This document shows positions 17,397 through 26,596 of a stretch of 61,052 bases of DNA, piece after piece. Position 1 is the first letter of the stretch, and each line of letters starts with the position of its first letter. This stretch comes from Planctomycetaceae bacterium. GTDB taxonomy: Bacteria > Planctomycetota > Planctomycetia > Planctomycetales > Planctomycetaceae. Under the pieces are notes generated by a model. The model saw nothing but the letters and a program-made list of their open reading frames with translations, made no database searches and was not told where the DNA came from. A program made the position numbers and the translations under genes. The stretch lies in the NCBI GenBank assembly GCA_900299185.1, contig OMIV01000123.1:1-61052 (forward strand). Direction: 5' to 3'.

Positions 17397-20336
17397 TTGG
17401 ACGATCACCAGCGACGCATCATCGAAGATCTGTCTGGGCTCTTCAGTGGCGAAGTCCGCTGCGACGAGCTGGCGGTGTCGATGTATTCGACCGATGCCAG
17501 CTTGTTCGAAGTGAAGCCGCTGGGCGTTGCTTATCCCTGGCACAAAGAAGACGTGATCACGCTCGCTCGGTACGCCAGCGAGATGAAGCTGCCGCTGATC
17601 GCGCGCGGCTCTGGCTCCAACGTCAGTGGCGGAGCGCTGGGACATGGCTTGATCGTCGACTTCTCGCGCCACATGAACGCGATCGAGCACATCGGGCATA
17701 AGACTGTCACGGTGCAAGCCGGTGTGGTGCATGAGCGACTTAATCAAGAGCTACGCAAGCACGGTCGGTACTTTGCCCCGGATCCATCGTCGACCTCGAC
17801 GACCACAATCGGCGGCATGCTGGCCGTTGATGCTGCCGGCTCACGAGCCGTCCGAGTGGGTTCAACTCGCGACCACGTTGTGTCGATCGACATGGTGCTG
17901 GCCGGAGGTCAGTCGTTCGAATGTGCGATCGAGTCGTCACTGATTCCCAGTGATCTCGACGACTCTTGTGACGGTCTGGTCGATCAATCCGACGAGGTGC
18001 TTAAGAAGTCGATCGTCGGGCGGCTGCATCGAATCTTGGCCGAGCACCATGACACCATCTTGCGACATCAGCCGCCGCTGTTTCGCAATTCCAGTGGCTA
18101 TTACTTACGAGGCATCCTCGCCAATCGGCACATCAACTTGCCGCGGTTGCTGGTTGGTTCCGAAGGCACGCTGGGACTGTTTACGTCGGCCAAGTTACAC
18201 ACATCGCCGCTGCCCGAGTTCCGAGGTGTCGTGCTGTTGCTCTTCGGTCAGATGGATCATGCGATCGAATCCGTGCCGCTGGTCATGCCGCAGCAACCGA
18301 GTGCTTGTGATTTGCTCGATCGTCGCTTGCTGAGCCTTGGTCGCGAAAACGATTCGCGGTTTGCGAGCATCATTCCGCCGACGGCAGAAGCGGCACTGCT
18401 CATCGAACAAACGGGCTTCAGTCGCTTGCAGACTCAGGACCGCATCTCGATGGCCATCGGGGCCGTGCAAGAACGATTCCGCGATGTGGTCGTCGCTCTC
18501 GAAGCGTATGACTTCGACCACGTCGAGTTCTTATGGGAGCTCCCGCGCAAGGTCGTGCCGATGCTCGCTCGCATGAAGGGCGAGATCCGGCCTTTGCCAT
18601 TCATTGAAGATGTCGCCATTCCCCCCGATGCGTTGAAGGACTTCTACTCGCAAGCTCAACGAGCCCTGCAACGCAACGAAGTCACGGCGTCGCTGTATTC
18701 GCATGCGGCCTCGGGCCAGATTCACATGCGACCGTTCTTGCCCTTCCCACGCCACGTCGATGCCGCACGCATGGCGGCCATCAGTCGCGATGTCTTTGAG
18801 ATCGCGTTGTCTGTCGGTGGAACGGTCAGTGGCGAACATGGCAACGGCATCGCTCGCTCAGCTTACGTCGAGCAGCAGTACGGTCCGCTGTATCCAGTCT
18901 TCCAACAGATCAAGTCGCTGTTCGATCCCGAAGGCTTGCTCAATCCCGGCAAGATCATCCTCGCGCAGAAAACATTCCCCGCCGATCAACTGCGTCCCGT
19001 CACTAAGACCAATTCCAACTTGGTGCAGCTCCAGTTGAATTGGAACCCAGCCCTCGTCGCTGCGGCTGTTGAGACCTGCAATGGCTGCGGTCTGTGTCGG
19101 TCTCAGAAGGAAGAACTGCGCATGTGCCCGTTCTTCCGAGTGAACTTGGACGAGGAATCCAGTCCGCGCGCCAAAGCCAATGTGATGCGTGCGTGGCTCA
19201 ACGACGAGCTGCCCCGCACCGCGTCGTCTTCGGACGAGATGGAACGACTCGCATCGCTGTGCTTCAACTGCAAGCAATGTGATCTCGAATGTCCGACCAA
19301 CACGCCGATCTCGCGGCTGATGATCGAGATGAAAGCGCAAGTCGTCGAATCGAACGGGCAGTCACGCTCCAATTGGTTCTTGTCTCGAGCTCATGAACTC
19401 GGAGCCTTGGCCTGCAAGTTCTCATGGTTGATGAATCCGCTACTCAAGAACCGGCTAGCCCGCTGGCTGATGGAAGTGATGTTGGGCATTCATCGCGAAC
19501 GACGATTGCCGTCCTTTGCGAATCGCTCGTTCTTGAGTTCTCACGGACGCGAAGAACGAGACGTCGGCGGCAAGCCCGAGCGTTCGATCATGTACTTCGT
19601 CGATCACTTCGCCAACTTCCACGATCCCGAACTGGCGCGAGCGTTCCTGGCCATCATGCAGAAGCACGGCATTCGAGTGCATGTGCCGTCGGGGCAAAGT
19701 GGATCGGGAATGGCGATGGTGTCTTCGGGAGACATCGTCGGCGCGCGGCGTATTGCCGAAGCCAACATTCGCGAATTGGCCGAGTTCGCACGAGACGGTG
19801 TGCCGATTATCTGCACGGAACCGTCAGCGGCCTTGTGCCTGCGAGATGAGTACCCGGCGCTGCTCGACAATCCCGATACGGAAGTGGTCGCGAATCGAGT
19901 CATCGAAGCCGGAGCCTTTCTGATGCAGCTCCATCAAGCCGGGCAGTTGCAGACCGACTTCGACGAACTGCCCGTACGAGTCGGCTATCACACTCCGTGC
20001 CATCTAAAGGCCCTGAAGTCAGGAACGGCGTTGCAGGAGTTGTTACATCTTGTGCCCGGCATCGATCTCGTCTCTCTTGAATCGGGATGCTCGGGCATGG
20101 CGGGTACGTTCGGTCTTTCAACCGAGAACTTCGAGACGTCACTCCTGATTGGCCGCGACTTAATCGAGCACATGCGGCATCCCAACTTCGTCATCGCCGC
20201 GACCGAGTGCAGCAGTTGCAAACTGCAAATGGAGCAAGACGCCGCCGTGCCGACGCTGCATCCCATCAAACTGCTCGCCGCCGCCTACGGCCTGCTGCCG
20301 CGCGTGAAGCAACTCGTGACTAACTCAAAGCCATAG
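17397..20336 (+). CDS. FAD-linked oxidase / Fe-S / CCG-domain dehydrogenase (YdiJ-like)
   Basis: A 979-residue three-part redox enzyme. The first part is a PCMH-type FAD-binding domain (about residues 35-260, with LIARGSGSNVSGGAL and SSTSTTTIGGMLAVDAAGSR). The second is a GlcD-type FAD-oxidase C-terminal domain (about 265-535, with GTVSGEHGNGIAR). The third is an HdrD/GlpC-like part with two 4Fe-4S clusters (CNGCGLC near 560, CFNCKQCDLECP near 622) and cysteine-rich CCG motifs (CHLK near 866, ESGCSGMAG near 898, then ECSSCKLQ). This layout is that of YdiJ, described as a D-2-hydroxyglutarate dehydrogenase; D-lactate or glycolate remain possible substrates. The start is a TTG (17397) with GGGAG six bases upstream. 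It probably feeds electrons to the respiratory chain. Confidence 0.9.
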   Translation: MDDHQRRIIEDLSGLFSGEVRCDELAVSMYSTDASLFEVKPLGVAYPWHKEDVITLARYASEMKLPLIARGSGSNVSGGALGHGLIVDFSRHMNAIEHIGHKTVTVQAGVVHERLNQELRKHGRYFAPDPSSTSTTTIGGMLAVDAAGSRAVRVGSTRDHVVSIDMVLAGGQSFECAIESSLIPSDLDDSCDGLVDQSDEVLKKSIVGRLHRILAEHHDTILRHQPPLFRNSSGYYLRGILANRHINLPRLLVGSEGTLGLFTSAKLHTSPLPEFRGVVLLLFGQMDHAIESVPLVMPQQPSACDLLDRRLLSLGRENDSRFASIIPPTAEAALLIEQTGFSRLQTQDRISMAIGAVQERFRDVVVALEAYDFDHVEFLWELPRKVVPMLARMKGEIRPLPFIEDVAIPPDALKDFYSQAQRALQRNEVTASLYSHAASGQIHMRPFLPFPRHVDAARMAAISRDVFEIALSVGGTVSGEHGNGIARSAYVEQQYGPLYPVFQQIKSLFDPEGLLNPGKIILAQKTFPADQLRPVTKTNSNLVQLQLNWNPALVAAAVETCNGCGLCRSQKEELRMCPFFRVNLDEESSPRAKANVMRAWLNDELPRTASSSDEMERLASLCFNCKQCDLECPTNTPISRLMIEMKAQVVESNGQSRSNWFLSRAHELGALACKFSWLMNPLLKNRLARWLMEVMLGIHRERRLPSFANRSFLSSHGREERDVGGKPERSIMYFVDHFANFHDPELARAFLAIMQKHGIRVHVPSGQSGSGMAMVSSGDIVGARRIAEANIRELAEFARDGVPIICTEPSAALCLRDEYPALLDNPDTEVVANRVIEAGAFLMQLHQAGQLQTDFDELPVRVGYHTPCHLKALKSGTALQELLHLVPGIDLVSLESGCSGMAGTFGLSTENFETSLLIGRDLIEHMRHPNFVIAATECSSCKLQMEQDAAVPTLHPIKLLAAAYGLLPRVKQLVTNSKP

Positions 20337-20441
20337 AGCCGCGTCCCGAAGAGCACTGACGCAAACATGATTTTCGAAGCGGCGCGGTTCTGATTTTCTC
20401 CGTGCCCTCAGTTCCTCTGTGTTTCAAATCTTACATGTCGT

Positions 20442-21563
20442 CTACATGCCGTCGGCGAGGCTGAAGCGGATGGGTACTCGCACCCATGTACCAACTGGCC
20501 GACCGCGATAGGTCGCAGGTTGGAATTGCCAAGCTCGCACCGTCGAGAGCGCGGCGTCATCCAGCAGCTTAAAGCCGCTCGACTTATCGAGCCGAACTTG
20601 GCGCACTCGTCCTTCCGCAGAGACTGAGACGAGCAGCATCACGTCGCCTTCTTCACCGCGCTGATAAGCCTCGGCGGGATACTTCGGAGACGGGTTTGTT
20701 GGCAGCTTGCTCGGTGGTTGATCGGGGCGCGCTCCCGGCGGAAGTTCAGAGGCCGCCATCGCTGTGCTCGCGCTGCTGCTTTGTCCTTTGGCCGCAGTGC
20801 CATCGGCGTTGCCCATTCGTTTGGGCGAGTCCTCGGCCCCCGCTTGAGCACCAGCCGCAACGGTCGGTTGAGCATTCCCTGTCGGCACTGCTGCGAGTGG
20901 TCTCGTGCCTTCTGCAGCGACCGGCTTCGGCGATGTCGGCTGAGGTCGATCGGGCACCTCATCAGGTAGAGGCGGCTCATTGGGAGTCGGAAGCGAAGCC
21001 ACTCGCGTTGGCATCGGTCGAGCTTGCGTCGGAGCAGCTTTGCGCGGTTGCTCGACGGGACGATCAACGGTCTCAGGAGTCGGCGGCGCATCCGCAGGCT
21101 CTGCAGTTTGAGTCGGCTTCTTGACCACCGTGCGACGCTGTTCGAAGACGGGTTCATCCAATCGTTCGGGCAAAGCCAATGCTTGGTAGCGTTGATCAAC
21201 TTGCTGCTGAGCATCGGCAGGCTCGGTGCGTTTCGGCGATGCTTGAGGTTGAGCAACATCGACTTCAGCGGCCTCTCGCTGCCGCAGAACATCGACCGCC
21301 GTTGTCACCAACACCGACTCATCATGCGGCTCTCGAACATGCTCATCCCCCAGAACAGACACGAGCGGTCCGTCATCAAACGGGGCTCGCGCTTCCGGTG
21401 CCCACGCCGATGAAATCGACGAGTCCATCTCTCCCCAACGCACATCAAACGCTGGCGGGACATACCCACCCCAGCCCAACCCAATCCACACCAAGCCCGC
21501 AGCCGACAAGTGGATCGCTCCACTGGCGAGATAGGGGACGATGGAGTGAGAGTAAGACAGCAT
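20442..21563 (-). CDS. TonB-family energy transducer
   Basis: A 373-residue protein with one N-terminal membrane anchor (about residues 10-32), a long Pro/Ala-rich periplasmic spacer (about 100-280) and a C-terminal TonB domain (about 290-370, with PKYPAEAYQRGEEGDVMLLVSV, GRVRQVRLDKSSGFKLLDDAAL and AWQFQPATYRG). TonB couples the proton gradient to outer-membrane transporters or other envelope processes. Neither exbB/exbD nor a TonB-dependent receptor is adjacent, so this is an orphan copy. The low-complexity spacer probably crosses a large periplasm. It converges with the dehydrogenase gene; a short CTCTGTGTTTCAAA repeat arm (about 20412-20430) lies between them. Confidence 0.87.
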   Translation of the reverse strand: MLSYSHSIVPYLASGAIHLSAAGLVWIGLGWGGYVPPAFDVRWGEMDSSISSAWAPEARAPFDDGPLVSVLGDEHVREPHDESVLVTTAVDVLRQREAAEVDVAQPQASPKRTEPADAQQQVDQRYQALALPERLDEPVFEQRRTVVKKPTQTAEPADAPPTPETVDRPVEQPRKAAPTQARPMPTRVASLPTPNEPPLPDEVPDRPQPTSPKPVAAEGTRPLAAVPTGNAQPTVAAGAQAGAEDSPKRMGNADGTAAKGQSSSASTAMAASELPPGARPDQPPSKLPTNPSPKYPAEAYQRGEEGDVMLLVSVSAEGRVRQVRLDKSSGFKLLDDAALSTVRAWQFQPATYRGRPVGTWVRVPIRFSLADGM

Positions 21564-21685
21564 GAAGTCGAGTCAGTTAAGCGGCCAATGGAAACCAGAA
21601 TCCATGCGGAGAATGTCCCCCTCACCTCATTGCGAGTAGGGCCGAGCGCGGCGCGATGAATCATTCGTGAGATTCAGTAACTCGG

Positions 21686-21762
21686 TGCCCCCCGGCGTCT
21701 CTGTGTTTCAAACTCTGATTGGAGAGATTTGAAACACAGAAGCACGAGGACACAGAGCACAT
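21686..21762. repeat. Inverted repeat of the CTCTGTGTTTCAAA family
   Basis: CTGTGTTTCAAACTCT and AGAGATTTGAAACACAG face each other around a short centre. Flanking bases also pair loosely, GTCTCTGTG against CACAGAG. A single related arm lies at about 20396-20430, on the other side of the tonB-like gene, so this gene is bracketed by copies of one family. Confidence 0.7.
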
Positions 21763-21826
21763 ACGAGGGAGCGACCGTGACACCATCTTGCGTCCATTGA
21801 CGATGCCAGCAGCGGGCTCGATCCCC

Positions 21827-22579
21827 CTACTTCTTCGCAGCCGCGAGCTTCGTCTTCAATCGCTTCGCCAGCTCAGCGATCTTCTGACCGCAGGCCTTGC
21901 GAGCTTCAGCGAAGTCCTTCGGATTGAGATTCGAACCTTTGACGTAGTCGAGAATGATCTTCTCGGCATCCGCGAGTTCGATGCAGGCGTCAGGCACTTC
22001 CGATGCAATCTCGATCGGAATCGACGTCACGCCATTGCGATCACCGTGCAAGAGGTCGCCCGGATAAATTGTCATGCCGCCCACTGTCACCGGCACGTTG
22101 ATGTGCAGCATGTGGCAATAGCCGTGGGCACAAATCGCTCCGTTGGTGAAGCACGGGTAATCGAGCGGCTCGACCTGATCGAGATCTCGTCCCGTTCCCG
22201 ACGTGATCAACCCCGCCGAACCGAAGGCTTTGTAGGTCGAGCACATCACTTCGCCGAAGGTCGCTGAAGCGCATGGCTGATCGAGGTCTTGGAACACCAC
22301 AACCGGAGGACCGGGGAACAATTCGAAGGCTTCGAGCTGTCCGGCAATCCCGGCATACACGTCGCCCGAACGAGGCGGGTTCATGCTGCGGAACGTAGTC
22401 GTCAGAGCGTAGCCAACCATCGGAGGCAGCTTCGGATAGCACGCCGAAATGCTCTTATCCATGTAGCCCCGGCTACGAGGATAGAGATCCCAAAGCTCGA
22501 CCACGTTGCAAATCGTCGGGGTGTCAAACTTCTGGAGGGCAGCCAGGGTTTCGGCGGAAACGCCGGGGAATGTGCTCAT
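21827..22579 (-). CDS. RraA-family protein (aldolase / RNase E inhibitor-like fold)
   Basis: A 250-residue member of the RraA/HMG-aldolase superfamily. Typical features are the [13 protein letters not shown] start, the glycine-rich [22 protein letters not shown] region containing the conserved substrate loop, the [17 protein letters not shown] segment with the Arg-Asp pair, and the [25 protein letters not shown] region with the metal-binding Asp. Family members include RNase E regulators and 4-hydroxy-4-methyl-2-oxoglutarate aldolases. The GDxxxGD-type residues here favour an aldolase/lyase, but the substrate is unknown. ATG 22579 has GAGG upstream; the codon before it is a TTG. The C terminus is a short Lys-rich helix. 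It is divergent from the plus-strand signalling cluster. Confidence 0.85.
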   Translation of the reverse strand: MSTFPGVSAETLAALQKFDTPTICNVVELWDLYPRSRGYMDKSISACYPKLPPMVGYALTTTFRSMNPPRSGDVYAGIAGQLEAFELFPGPPVVVFQDLDQPCASATFGEVMCSTYKAFGSAGLITSGTGRDLDQVEPLDYPCFTNGAICAHGYCHMLHINVPVTVGGMTIYPGDLLHGDRNGVTSIPIEIASEVPDACIELADAEKIILDYVKGSNLNPKDFAEARKACGQKIAELAKRLKTKLAAAKK

Positions 22580-22868
22580 CAAATTGCCTCGCGAGAGAGA
22601 AAGAGTCGGTGGCCAGCGGAACGAGGCGGGGAAGGTGATGAGTCAGACGCGGGTTTTCAACCGGGGCATTTTCAGCATCCACTGAACTTCACCGCTGAGT
22701 TTCGACCAGGCGGAAGGGGCTCCGAGTATTTCCCAAATTCTTTCCAAAATGAGCTAAGGAACGGCGAGGCTCGGCGAAGTAGTCAGTGTGAGCGTCGGAT
22801 TTGGCCGCGATGAGAACAGCCACGACGACCAGTTGCAGCACTTCAAACCACTGCTTTGGAGCATTCCC

Positions 22869-23684
22869 ATGATGACATCCATGATGAAGAAAGCCGTCCT
22901 TAGTTCTGCCGGGCTGCTCGTGGCCGGCGGCTTTGTGTTTGGTCGCGACCTGTGGAGCTACGTCGCCACCGCAGGCAGCTCGGTTAAGTCGGCGGTCCGT
23001 GATTCCGTGCCGTTGGAGTTCGAACTCAAGCGTGCCAAAGAACTGCTGACCTCCATCGACCCCGAGATGAACCGCGCGAAGAAGCTGGTCGTCGAGCAAC
23101 AAGTTGAGATCGAAGACATTCAGAAGAAGCTCGCGCTCCGAGCCGACAACGTTGCCGAGCACCGCTTGGCGGTGATGACTCGATCCGAGCAGCTCAAGTC
23201 CGGCAAGGACACCTTCTTGATTTCGAACCAAACCTATTCCGCGACGCAATTGACCGACGATTTGAAGAAGCGTTTCGAGACCTTGAAGGTTGTCGAAGCG
23301 ACGATGCAAGAAGAGCAGAAGCTGCTGGACCGTAAGAAGGAAGCCATGCAGGCCAATCTGTCCAAGCTGGAGATGATGAAGGGCGCGAAGGACGACCTCA
23401 GTCGGCAGATCGAGATCCTGCAAGCCCGGCTCGAAAAGGTTCGAGCTACCGAAGAAGTGAAGAACATTCGCGTCGATGATTCGGAGTTCAACAGCGTCCG
23501 CGCTCTCGTTGATCAGCTCGATAAGCAACTCAAGGTGCGTGAGCGAGTGGCTGATGCCGAGTCGCGTCCCAGCGAAGGCGGTTTGATTCCCGTTGAAGAA
23601 AAAGTCTCCGCCAAAGGACTGCTCGATGAAGTCGATGCGCACCTAGGCGGCAAATCGAAGACAGCAGAGATCGCAGCAAACTAA
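22869..23684 (+). CDS. Membrane-anchored coiled-coil protein, unknown function
   Basis: A 271-residue protein not assigned to a named family. It has a short N-terminal hydrophobic anchor or signal (KKAVLSSAGLLVAGGFVFG) and then about 200 residues of nearly continuous coiled coil rich in Lys, Glu and Leu (for example LEFELKRAKELLTSIDPEMN and KLEMMKGAKDDLSRQIEILQ). The general look recalls PspA/IM30-like or other envelope scaffold proteins, but no family motif proves that. ATG 22869 has GGAG seven bases upstream; an adjacent ATG at 22872 is also possible. It is first in a same-strand run with an FHA-like protein, a Ser/Thr kinase and another membrane protein. Confidence 0.8.
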   Translation: MMTSMMKKAVLSSAGLLVAGGFVFGRDLWSYVATAGSSVKSAVRDSVPLEFELKRAKELLTSIDPEMNRAKKLVVEQQVEIEDIQKKLALRADNVAEHRLAVMTRSEQLKSGKDTFLISNQTYSATQLTDDLKKRFETLKVVEATMQEEQKLLDRKKEAMQANLSKLEMMKGAKDDLSRQIEILQARLEKVRATEEVKNIRVDDSEFNSVRALVDQLDKQLKVRERVADAESRPSEGGLIPVEEKVSAKGLLDEVDAHLGGKSKTAEIAAN

Positions 23685-23817
23685 GGTGGGTTCGCTGTGG
23701 TTGTTGTCCCGCCAGAGAGACGGACGAGGCCGGCGTGTCGAATGTGCTTTCTAAGTTCAATCCGTCACATTGGTCTGGTTCGTCTCTCTCATCTTCGCTG
23801 GCTCAGAGGATGCTTCG

Positions 23818-24441
23818 ATGTCGGGTCATGCCGCTCTCGCGACTCGTTGGATCTTGTGGATCGATGGAGTCGGCGCGTTCCTGATGCTGCTGTCCGAAGA
23901 AGTTTTGGTCGGACGAATGAACTCAACGACGAATCCTCCGTTCGACGACGCGGACATTTCATGGATGGGCAACCTCTCGCGACGCCACCTGACGTTGCGA
24001 CGGACCGGCGATGACTATGTCGTGCAACCGCTCGCGCGGACGAGTTTGCAAGGTCGAGTCATCACAGAACCGACCTGGCTTCCCAGTCCCTGCGAGCTGT
24101 TGCTGAACGATTCAGTGCGACTGAAGTTTGAACTTTGCTCGCCACTGAGTGCGTCGGCTCGAATTGAAGTACTGAGCAATCACCGAGGACGTTGGCCGGT
24201 CCAAGGAATCATCCTGATGGCCGACACGTGCTTGCTGGGAGCTGGTCCTGAAAACCATATCCGCTGTCCAAGTTGGCCCAGCCAATTGGTGCTGGTTCGA
24301 CGCGACGGAGGATTGGCTATCAAGTCCCGAGAAACATTGACCATCAACAACTCACCTCGCAGTGGCTGGGGGAGTTTGAGTCACGATCAGACGGTGTCAG
24401 GCGAGGGGTTCCGCATGCGACTGGAAGAACTAAAGCCGTGA
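23818..24441 (+). CDS. FHA-like domain protein
   Basis: A 207-residue protein that resembles a degenerate forkhead-associated module. After a first strand (RWILWIDGVGAFLMLL) come EEVLVGRM, where FHA domains have the GR turn, then ADISWMGNLSRRHLTLRRTGDDYVVQP, which matches the SRxH phosphothreonine-binding loop. A later LNDSVRLKF matches the conserved xxDxIxLxF strand. A second, weaker repeat may follow (QGIILMADTCLLGAGPENHIRCPS...QLVLVRRDGGLAIKS). FHA domains bind phosphothreonine, and a Ser/Thr kinase gene follows 261 bp downstream, which supports the call. GAGG lies upstream of ATG 23818; a longer frame from 23770 is less likely. No enzyme domain is fused to it. Confidence 0.65.
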   Translation: MSGHAALATRWILWIDGVGAFLMLLSEEVLVGRMNSTTNPPFDDADISWMGNLSRRHLTLRRTGDDYVVQPLARTSLQGRVITEPTWLPSPCELLLNDSVRLKFELCSPLSASARIEVLSNHRGRWPVQGIILMADTCLLGAGPENHIRCPSWPSQLVLVRRDGGLAIKSRETLTINNSPRSGWGSLSHDQTVSGEGFRMRLEELKP

Positions 24442-24498
24442 AGCAAGCCGCGAATGAAAACATATCGAGCCATCTACGAAGACAAGCACGATGCATTC

Positions 24499-24645
24499 TC
24501 ACTCGTTCCCAGGCTCTGCCTGGGAATGCAAGTCCGGAGGCTCTGTCACATTCTCTCTCGGATGACAACAGAGAGCTGACTGTAGGAGAAACATGAGGCC
24601 GAGCCTCCCATGCGCTCGTCCCCAGGCAGAGCTTGGGAATGAGTG
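24499..24645. repeat. Inverted-arm element of the CCCAGGCTCTGCCTGGG family
   Basis: The left arm at about 24501-24545 contains CCCAGGCTCTGCCTGGGAA and then GGAGGCTC. The right arm at about 24598-24645 is inverted, with GAGCCTCC and CCCAGGCAGAGCTTGGGAA. The centre (about 50 bp) has its own small stem, CTCTCT with AGAGAG. It occupies most of the 261-bp gap between the FHA-like gene and the kinase gene. Confidence 0.85.
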
Positions 24646-24702
24646 GAACCTCAGTCATTCATCACAACACTTAAGGCAGCGCGATCAAGAAACGGGCAGC
24701 CG

Positions 24703-26550
24703 ATGACCTTTCGATATCCTCCCGAATCCAAGCCGCTCGACGGCTACACCATTAAGCGAGCCATCCAACGCGGTGGCTTTGGCGAGGTCTATTTCGCGCT
24801 CAGTGATGCCGGCAAAGAAGTCGCTCTGAAGCTGCTGCAAACTAATCTCGACATTGAGCTACGCGGCGTTTCGCAGTGCCTCAATCTCAAGCATCCCAAC
24901 TTGCTGACGCTCTTCGACGTCAAACAAAACTCGTCGGGCGAGCATTGGGTGGTGATGGAATACATGGCGGGACAGACGCTTGATGCAGTCTTGGCCGCTC
25001 AGCCAGCAGGACTGCCGATCGCTCAAGTGGAGCAGCTCTTACAGGGCATTGCCGACGGGGTCAGCTACCTGCACGGACAAGGCTTGGTTCATCGCGACCT
25101 CAACCCCGCCAACATCTACGTCGAGAACGGCCTCGTGAAGATTGGCGATGTCGGACTGTCGAAGTTCATTTCAGTAAGCCACCGCAGCGGGCACACCGAA
25201 AGCGTCGGTACGGTTTATTACATGGCTCCCGAGATTGCTCATGGTCGTTACGGCCATGAGATCGACGTCTACGCGCTGGGAGTGATTCTGTTCGAGATGT
25301 TGACCGGCAAGGTGCCATTTGAAGGCGAGACCACCGGCGAGATCTTGATGAAGCAACTCACACAACCGCCGGACTTGTCGTCACTGCAACCGAAGCTGCG
25401 GCCCGTCTTGCAACGAGCGTTGGCCAAAGATCCGGCTCACCGCACACCGTCGGCACAAGCACTCGTCGCAGAGTTTCGCGCGGCGAGCAAACCTGTAGTT
25501 CCCATTCCGGTGACCTTGGTGGCTTCAGTGCCCTCGGATTCCAAGCCAGAACCAGTGCCGGTCTTCGTCCAGCCGTCTGACTGCTTCTTGCCGGACACTG
25601 TTACAGGCACGTCGTCGAACGGTAACTCGTTCTTGCAATGGATCGTCGACAGACCGGTGCTGGCCGTTCTGGGTCTCGCTGTCCCGTGGTTCTATCTCAT
25701 TGCCTTCACGACCCGCTTCGCCGGAATGCCACGCGCCCTGGTTCCAACGATCGCTGGAGCCTGCTTGCTTTTGTCCTTCATCATTGTGCGAATCATTACA
25801 GCGATTGTACGTGGCACCTTTCTGAGTCCACCGCGTGAAGCAATGCAATCAGTCCGTCAGCGATCCAAAACCGACGACCGCGTTCATCGACTCAACGAGG
25901 AATATCACCGTTATCGAGGCCCCGAGACTCGGGAGCTCGATCTGCTGGATCGACTGGCTGAGATGACCGGATCGATGGCGGTCGCGGCGCTGTGCTCGGC
26001 GTTGATCGCGTTGGCGTTGTGGTGGTTGAACGCCTTTGTGAAGTCACCGTCTCAAGCGACGTTCTTTGCAATTGGCACCACGCTGGGAAGTTGGGCGGCC
26101 ATCATGCCTGCCAAGCTCTGGGAAGGTCGTGGCCGAGATGGTGTCGCTCGGCGAATAGCAACCATGACGTTGGGAGCGATCGCCGGCGCCACGCTCTTTG
26201 CGATGTCAAACGTCCTAAAGATCGACATGCACATTGAGTGTGCCGAGCACGTCGCGGCGTCTTGGGCTCCGACGTTTCAGATGTCGCGAGTCTCGGCGAT
26301 GGCCCTGCAGGGTTACTCGATCTTCTTCGCCGCGCTGCTGTTGGCTCGACGTTGGTGGTATCGAGTTGATGCTTATCGCGACAAACGCCTGAGCTTCGTG
26401 TCGATCATCATCACCACGGGCGCAGCTTTTGTGCTCTCGCTGGTGACGAGATTCCCCACCGATTGGGCCGTGATGTGGGGACTAACCATGTCAGCCGTTT
26501 CGCAATTGGCTGCAGTCTGGATTCCGACTCCCGAACGACAACGCAGCTAA
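24703..26550 (+). CDS. Ser/Thr protein kinase with about eight C-terminal membrane spans
   Basis: A 615-residue Hanks-type kinase. The catalytic domain covers about residues 14-265: a Gly-rich loop GGFGEVYFA, Lys43 in VALKLL, a catalytic loop HRDLNPAN (130-137), an activation segment starting DVG (149-151) in place of DFG, and MAPE for the APE motif. The usual Lys of HRDLKPxN is Asn134 here. Other key residues (Lys43, Asp132, Asn137, Asp149) are kept, so activity is possible but not certain. The C-terminal half has about eight hydrophobic spans, with a charged loop (about 395-440) between spans two and three. PASTA or other sensor repeats are absent. The neighbouring FHA-like protein could recognise its products. 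ATG 24703 has no strong ribosome binding site; a frame from 24643 begins inside a repeat. Confidence 0.9.
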   Translation: MTFRYPPESKPLDGYTIKRAIQRGGFGEVYFALSDAGKEVALKLLQTNLDIELRGVSQCLNLKHPNLLTLFDVKQNSSGEHWVVMEYMAGQTLDAVLAAQPAGLPIAQVEQLLQGIADGVSYLHGQGLVHRDLNPANIYVENGLVKIGDVGLSKFISVSHRSGHTESVGTVYYMAPEIAHGRYGHEIDVYALGVILFEMLTGKVPFEGETTGEILMKQLTQPPDLSSLQPKLRPVLQRALAKDPAHRTPSAQALVAEFRAASKPVVPIPVTLVASVPSDSKPEPVPVFVQPSDCFLPDTVTGTSSNGNSFLQWIVDRPVLAVLGLAVPWFYLIAFTTRFAGMPRALVPTIAGACLLLSFIIVRIITAIVRGTFLSPPREAMQSVRQRSKTDDRVHRLNEEYHRYRGPETRELDLLDRLAEMTGSMAVAALCSALIALALWWLNAFVKSPSQATFFAIGTTLGSWAAIMPAKLWEGRGRDGVARRIATMTLGAIAGATLFAMSNVLKIDMHIECAEHVAASWAPTFQMSRVSAMALQGYSIFFAALLLARRWWYRVDAYRDKRLSFVSIIITTGAAFVLSLVTRFPTDWAVMWGLTMSAVSQLAAVWIPTPERQRS

Positions 26551-26596
26551 GTCGACAAGTCGGACAGGGCCGCGTCTGCTTTAGAAAGTCATCAGC

